Of a stretch of 64,000 bases of DNA, positions 60,778 through 64,000 are shown one piece after another (position 1 is the stretch's first letter; every line of letters begins with the position of its first letter). The notes below the pieces were generated by a model, which did no database searches, was not told where the DNA came from, and was given only the letters and a program-made list of their open reading frames with translations. Origin of the DNA: JBCDKH01 sp964388485 (GTDB lineage Bacteria > Planctomycetota > Phycisphaerae > Tepidisphaerales > Tepidisphaeraceae); assembly GCA_964388485.1 (NCBI GenBank), contig CAYMAS010000010.1, positions 33,509 through 97,508 of the forward strand, in the 5' to 3' direction. A program made the translations under genes and the position numbers.

Positions 60778-61194
60778 CTACAGAAGATTCCACAGAGTCA
60801 GGATCACCAGAATGCCGAGCACCACGCTGCCGAGAATAATGGCACGACGCTTTTCTTCTTTATTGAAGTGGCGATCCGAGACGGCTCGGTTGACGCGGCT
60901 TTTGGGGTCCTGCTCGTGGTCCATGAAGCACTTGCGGCAGATGCTGACGGTACCCCAGCGGTTGAGGTTCTCCGGCAGCGTTGGCTTGCCGCACTCGGCG
61001 CAAGGGAGTCGGCGGTGCTTGTCGATTTTGTGGCAGTCTTCGCACAGGTAGCCGTCGCCGTCGCGATACCGCTTTTGGCCGGAGACGACGGCTCCGCACG
61101 ACTTGCAGGTCTTGGGTGGAGCCCCGGTCGACGCCCGGTCGGCGGCATCAACGGAATGGAGTACACGAATCGACTGGTCTCGGGAAGCCCTCAC
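60778..61194 (-). CDS. Zinc-ribbon protein with C-terminal tail anchor
   Basis: 138 residues from ATG at 61194; the first 25 residues may be a non-conserved leader. Two cysteine-pair modules: CKSCG...CEDCHK and CAECGKP...CRKCF, like a LIM-type or double zinc ribbon. The last 24 residues form a membrane helix (AIILGSVVLGILVILTLWNL), making a tail-anchored protein with its zinc domain in the cytoplasm. Transcribed against the neighbouring ATPase and GNAT genes, so it may not belong to that operon. Function unknown. Confidence 0.65.
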   Translation of the reverse strand: MRASRDQSIRVLHSVDAADRASTGAPPKTCKSCGAVVSGQKRYRDGDGYLCEDCHKIDKHRRLPCAECGKPTLPENLNRWGTVSICRKCFMDHEQDPKSRVNRAVSDRHFNKEEKRRAIILGSVVLGILVILTLWNLL

Positions 61195-61261
61195 CGGTTG
61201 TCCTTGTTCAACATCTCATAAACTCCTGCCGAACGGTCGGCAGCAACTGGAGGATCATTGC

Positions 61262-61861
61262 ATGGAACTCGATACTCGGCAAGAGCGTTCGAAGACGAGT
61301 CTTTGGCACGGCCCGAGGTGGATCGCGGGCCGGTGGCGGCTCGTCGAAGGTCGGCCGGCGGATTACAAGTCGTTGGCCAGGTGGCACTACCTGGCCGGGC
61401 CGCCGGCAACGTGGTGTAAGGTGGCGACGGTGCGGCACGAGCGGCCCGGCGTGCCGGGGGACGTGGTGGCGGCTGTGGCGGTGCTGAGTTGGCCGACGAT
61501 CTGCAGCCGCGGCCGGAACGCGACGTTCGACCTGGGCCCGATGAGCTACGGCGAGAAGGCGAGGTGGGCCAACGCGAACGTACGTACGATCAGCCGGGTG
61601 GTGGTCCGGCCCGGCTATCGCGGCTGCGGGCTCGCGGGGGTAGTGATCCAGCGGCTGATCGAGTTGTGTCCGACGCCGATCGTGGAGTCGACGGCCCGGA
61701 TGGGGCAGTTTCACCCGATGTTCGAGCGGTGCGGGATGACGCGGGTCGAGGTGGCGGGATCTGCTCCGTACTTCTGGCGACGCGTTGATGATGGACCTGA
61801 AACGGTGAAAGTCCCGTTAAAAGTCGCCCCGGCGGCCGCCGGGGCGTGGCGGACGGGTTGA
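61262..61861 (+). CDS. GNAT-family acetyltransferase-like protein (split COG2401-type partner)
   Basis: 199 residues from ATG at 61262 (MELDTRQERSKTSL). GNAT motif A is visible: NVRTISRVVVRPGYRGCGLA, with the acetyl-CoA-binding R-x-x-G-x-A loop, and further GVVIQRLIELCPTPIVESTA; FHPMFERCGMTRVEV is the C-terminal strand. WHYLAGPPATWCKVATVRHE and YGEKARWANAN are not typical of plain GNATs but recall the acetyltransferase half of COG2401 as I remember it. The stop is 3 bases before the terminase small-subunit-like gene, so the two are cotranscribed. Confidence 0.7.
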   Translation: MELDTRQERSKTSLWHGPRWIAGRWRLVEGRPADYKSLARWHYLAGPPATWCKVATVRHERPGVPGDVVAAVAVLSWPTICSRGRNATFDLGPMSYGEKARWANANVRTISRVVVRPGYRGCGLAGVVIQRLIELCPTPIVESTARMGQFHPMFERCGMTRVEVAGSAPYFWRRVDDGPETVKVPLKVAPAAAGAWRTG

Positions 61862-61864
61862 GAT

Positions 61865-62305
61865 GTGGTGAAGCGATCTTTGTTGACCAGCGACTGGATG
61901 ACGCCGCGGCAGCGGCAGTTTCTGCACGGCATCCGCCGCGGGCGATCCTTGGCCGAGGCGTGTCGGACGATTCACCTGCGGGAGGAGACGTTGGCCAGGT
62001 GGCTGACGATCGAGCCGTTCGCCCAGCGGTTGGCGTTGCTGACGAAGGTGCAGCATTTGCGTCGTGAGGAGGCGTTGCGACACGCCGCGGCTCAGGCGGC
62101 GGAGCTGTTGCAGGAGGCCGTCTCCGGCGGCAAGACGCTGACGACGACGCAGCACAAGGCGTGCATCGAGGTCGTCAAGCTGGCCCGGGCCAAGGAGACG
62201 CAGCCGAAGCCGGGCGATGAGGCCAAGGAGGTCATGGAGCCGGAGATCGCGTCGCCGGTTGTCGGTGAGGCGGAGGCGGAGGAGCTGCGGAAATTGCTGG
62301 GGTGA
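61865..62305 (+). CDS. Terminase small-subunit-like HTH protein
   Basis: 146 residues from GTG at 61865 (a second GTG follows directly). N-terminal HTH like phage terminase small subunits and phBC6A51-type proteins: MTPRQRQFLHGIRRGRSLAE, ACRTIHLREETLARWLT. A helical middle (LRHAAAQAAELLQEAVSGGK) and an acidic C-terminus follow. Terminase small subunits recognise DNA and recruit the large subunit. The large-subunit-like gene begins 152 bases downstream, separated by a family-A element. Confidence 0.65.
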   Translation: MVKRSLLTSDWMTPRQRQFLHGIRRGRSLAEACRTIHLREETLARWLTIEPFAQRLALLTKVQHLRREEALRHAAAQAAELLQEAVSGGKTLTTTQHKACIEVVKLARAKETQPKPGDEAKEVMEPEIASPVVGEAEAEELRKLLG

Positions 62306-62339
62306 GAAGGTCGTGCAGCTCGTCACGCCCGGGCTCTGC

Positions 62340-62427
62340 TTCCTGCACGGGGAGCTTCTGCAGCGGAAGACGAACCCGTTGCAGCAAGGTGACTCGTCAG
62401 ACCGGCGGACTGTGGGTCCGCGGCTCA
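62340..62427. mobile_element. Family-A element, one-ended copy 3, between the terminase-like genes
   Basis: The right terminal repeat (62393-62427, ctcgtcagaccggcggactg then tgggtccgcgg) and part of the core (cctgcacg, gttgcagca) match copies 1 and 2. The left terminal repeat is missing. It lies in the 152-base gap between the two terminase-like genes. Confidence 0.65.
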
Positions 62428-62457
62428 GGGAATAACAGGCATCAACAGAAGGAACGA

Positions 62458-63858
62458 ATGAGAGATTTGGCTCTGAAACCTTGTGAGACGGACGATCAAC
62501 TGCACGCTTGGGTGCGGCTGTTCTGCGGACTCGACGTCCCGCGGACGGCAACGTGCAAGGGGCACGATGCACCGTTCGACTACTTGCGGCGGGCGTACTT
62601 CGAGCCGGCGAAGGATCTGGTCGTTTGGGCCCCTCGTGGCGGCGGCAAGACGCGGCTGGCGGCGGTGGCGACGTTGCTCGATTTGCTGCACAAGCCGGGG
62701 ACGGCCGTGCGGGTGCTCGGCGGTTCGCTGGAGCAGTCGATGAAGCTGTGGGACTATCTGCTGCCGGACCTGATGCGAGTGGGTCACGGCTTGTTCAAGA
62801 AGCCGCCGCGGGAGACAGCCCGGCAGGTGCGGCTGACGAATGATTCGACGGCGGCGGTCTTGACGCAGAGTCAGCGGTCGGTGCGTGGGCTGCGGGTGCA
62901 GAAGCTGCGGTGCGACGAAGTGGAGCTGTTCGACGACGAGGTTTGGGAGGCGGCGCAGCTGGCGACGAAGAGCACGGCGGTGGCGGGTGCGGCCATCGAG
63001 GCGGCGAGCACGCACCACAAGGTCGGCGGGCTCATGGGCAAGGTGATCGACGCGGCGAGGGGTCGTGGGGCGGCGGTCGTGCGGTGGTGTTTGCTCGACG
63101 TGTTGCAGCGGTGTGAGCCGGAGCGGGATTGTTCGACCTGCGTCCTGTTGCCCGAGTGCGGCGGGTCGGCCAAGCAACGCGACGCCGGATTCGTCAGCAT
63201 TGATGATGCGGTGAAGATGAAGGGTCGCGTTTCGGCGGAAACGTGGGAGGCGGAGATGCTTTGCCGGCGGCCGTCGATGCGGGGGCGGGTCTTCGGCACG
63301 TTCGACGAGGCGGTGCATGTCGCTTCGTACGAGGGCACGCCGAAGGACGTGGCGGTCGGCGTCGATTTCGGCTACGCGGCCCCGTTCGTGGCGTTGTGGA
63401 TCGCGATCGACGGCGACCGGTTGCACGTGATCGACGAGTACCTGCAACGCGAGCGGACCGTGCCCGAGCACGCGGCGGCGATGAGGGAGCGGCCTTGGAA
63501 GGCGCGGCGGGTCTATTGCGATCCGGCCGGTGCGGCGACGGTGGCGCAGACGGGCGCGAGCGACGCGGCGGTGTTGCGGCGGGCGGGATTCACGGTGCGG
63601 TTCCGGGCCAGTCGCATTGCGGAGGGTTTGGAGCTGATCCGTCGCGGCCTCAAGCCGGCGGACGGCTCGCCGCCACGACTGTTGATCGACCCGCGGTGCG
63701 GGCAACTGCTGACGGCGATACGCGGGTATCGGTATCCGGAGACTGGCGGTGAGAAGCCGTTGAAGGATGGGGTTCACGACCACGCCGTTGATGCATTGCG
63801 GTACGCGATGATCCACCTCGTCGGCGATGAGCCGTCGCGGGTGGGTTCCGGTTACTAA
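62458..63858 (+). CDS. Terminase large-subunit-like protein with added four-cysteine cluster
   Basis: 466 residues from ATG at 62458; the frame is open into the repeat upstream, but ATG fits best. ATPase: Walker A VVWAPRGGGKT (residues 58-65 region), Walker B-like KLRCDEVELFDDE. A cysteine cluster C-x5-C-x2-C-x5-C (CEPERDCSTCVLLPEC, from residue about 219) lies between the two domains, not usual in terminases as I know them. Nuclease domain: VGVDFGYAAPFVALW, RVYCDPAG and HDHAVDALRYAM supply the RNase-H-like acidic residues. Phage terminases package DNA; no portal, capsid or tail gene follows within the window. Confidence 0.8.
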   Translation: MRDLALKPCETDDQLHAWVRLFCGLDVPRTATCKGHDAPFDYLRRAYFEPAKDLVVWAPRGGGKTRLAAVATLLDLLHKPGTAVRVLGGSLEQSMKLWDYLLPDLMRVGHGLFKKPPRETARQVRLTNDSTAAVLTQSQRSVRGLRVQKLRCDEVELFDDEVWEAAQLATKSTAVAGAAIEAASTHHKVGGLMGKVIDAARGRGAAVVRWCLLDVLQRCEPERDCSTCVLLPECGGSAKQRDAGFVSIDDAVKMKGRVSAETWEAEMLCRRPSMRGRVFGTFDEAVHVASYEGTPKDVAVGVDFGYAAPFVALWIAIDGDRLHVIDEYLQRERTVPEHAAAMRERPWKARRVYCDPAGAATVAQTGASDAAVLRRAGFTVRFRASRIAEGLELIRRGLKPADGSPPRLLIDPRCGQLLTAIRGYRYPETGGEKPLKDGVHDHAVDALRYAMIHLVGDEPSRVGSGY

Positions 63859-63887
63859 CGCACTTCGCGGTCATGGGTGCCGTCTGC

Positions 63888-63962
63888 GTCATTTTGAGCG
63901 AGCGCAGCGCGTCGAAGGACCTCGCGTGGTCGGCACCGATATGCGAACGAGGTCCCTCGGCT
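63888..63962. repeat. Dispersed inverted-repeat element (family D), copy 2
   Basis: Left arm about 63888-63924 (attttgagcgagcgcagcgc) and right arm about 63946-63962 (cgaggtccctcgg) match copy 1 at 11528-11615; the right end of the second arm is lost, replaced by cttgtaacttgacagg. It follows the terminase large-subunit-like gene by 30 bases. The remaining bases to 64000 hold nothing recognisable. Confidence 0.65.
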
Positions 63963-64000
63963 TGTAACTTGACAGGTGCTCCGATGAGCACGCCTTGTCG

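Noticed and set aside
59546..63858. Complete prophage
   Set aside because: Only terminase-like genes are present; no integrase, portal, capsid, tail or lysis genes are seen and composition matches the surroundings.
1..64000. CRISPR array
   Set aside because: No regularly spaced direct repeats with unique spacers; all tandem repeats seen are short or within genes.
1..64000. tRNA or rRNA genes
   Set aside because: No T-arm-like GGTTCGAATCC context with a matching cloverleaf was found by eye; isolated ttcgaat hits lie inside coding sequence.

Overview
The window is a GC-rich bacterial chromosome segment with one 10-base assembly gap (11816-11825), so it comes from a draft genome. Several features point to Planctomycetota, most likely a Phycisphaerae-type lineage: an N-terminal surface-protein motif MFERLEARRLLSG, a VPEP...RRRR PEP-CTERM sorting tail, a TPR protein fused to two RNA polymerase alpha C-terminal domains, several lineage-restricted unknown families, and interspersed palindromic elements. 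This placement is inference from family content; no rRNA or tRNA gene was recognised.

Region by region. 1-3.5 kb: minus-strand mreD (cut by the window edge), mreC, a release-factor-like protein and a degenerate cobalamin-domain protein. 3.7-11.5 kb: proB, a STAS plus GspE-type ATPase pair, a GH10-fold protein lacking both catalytic glutamates, a ComEA-like protein, a CgeB-like protein and dapF. 11.5-15.9 kb: a repeat-rich stretch with the gap, two small acidic proteins, a PH-domain membrane protein, a geranylgeranyl-reductase-family flavoprotein and the TPR/alpha-CTD protein. 15.9-23.1 kb: glycolate oxidase subunits glcF and glcE separated by a short inverted-repeat element, pgsA, a TrkA-C membrane protein, a glycosyltransferase and an esterase. 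23.1-25.3 kb: a less GC-rich accessory patch with a membrane protein and a twice-broken surface-protein gene. 25.4-46.9 kb: mostly housekeeping and signalling genes (HEAT-repeat protein, DUF2237, SDR, rimO, folC, GT2, PP2C phosphatase, agmatine deiminase, acpS, an HDOD-GAF histidine kinase with a beta-propeller lipoprotein, LysE, TolC, tadA, nfu, TraB-like). 47-58.5 kb: a structured RNA-like stretch ending in a strong terminator before galM, a membrane-anchored GspE paralogue with a ruined Walker A, a CvpA-like protein, eda, lpd, a PEP-CTERM protein, an orphan two-domain ABC permease and a CHAD protein. 58.6-63.9 kb: a glutamine-amidotransferase-fold protein without its cysteine, followed by an unusual cluster: a sigma-region-4-like protein, a solitary ABC ATPase, a zinc-ribbon tail-anchored protein, a GNAT protein, and terminase small- and large-subunit-like proteins, with no other phage genes visible.

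The best candidate for an undescribed system is this last cluster (59.5-63.9 kb). It brings together the two halves of an ATPase/acetyltransferase pair (as I recall, fused in an archaeal family, COG2401) and terminase-like proteins, the large one carrying an added four-cysteine cluster. The next most interesting layer is the repeats: a family of roughly 160-bp elements with near-perfect 35-bp terminal inverted repeats, a second small inverted-repeat family that has contributed in-frame codons to dapF, and long hairpins built of 7-base units that embed the stop codons of two adjacent genes.
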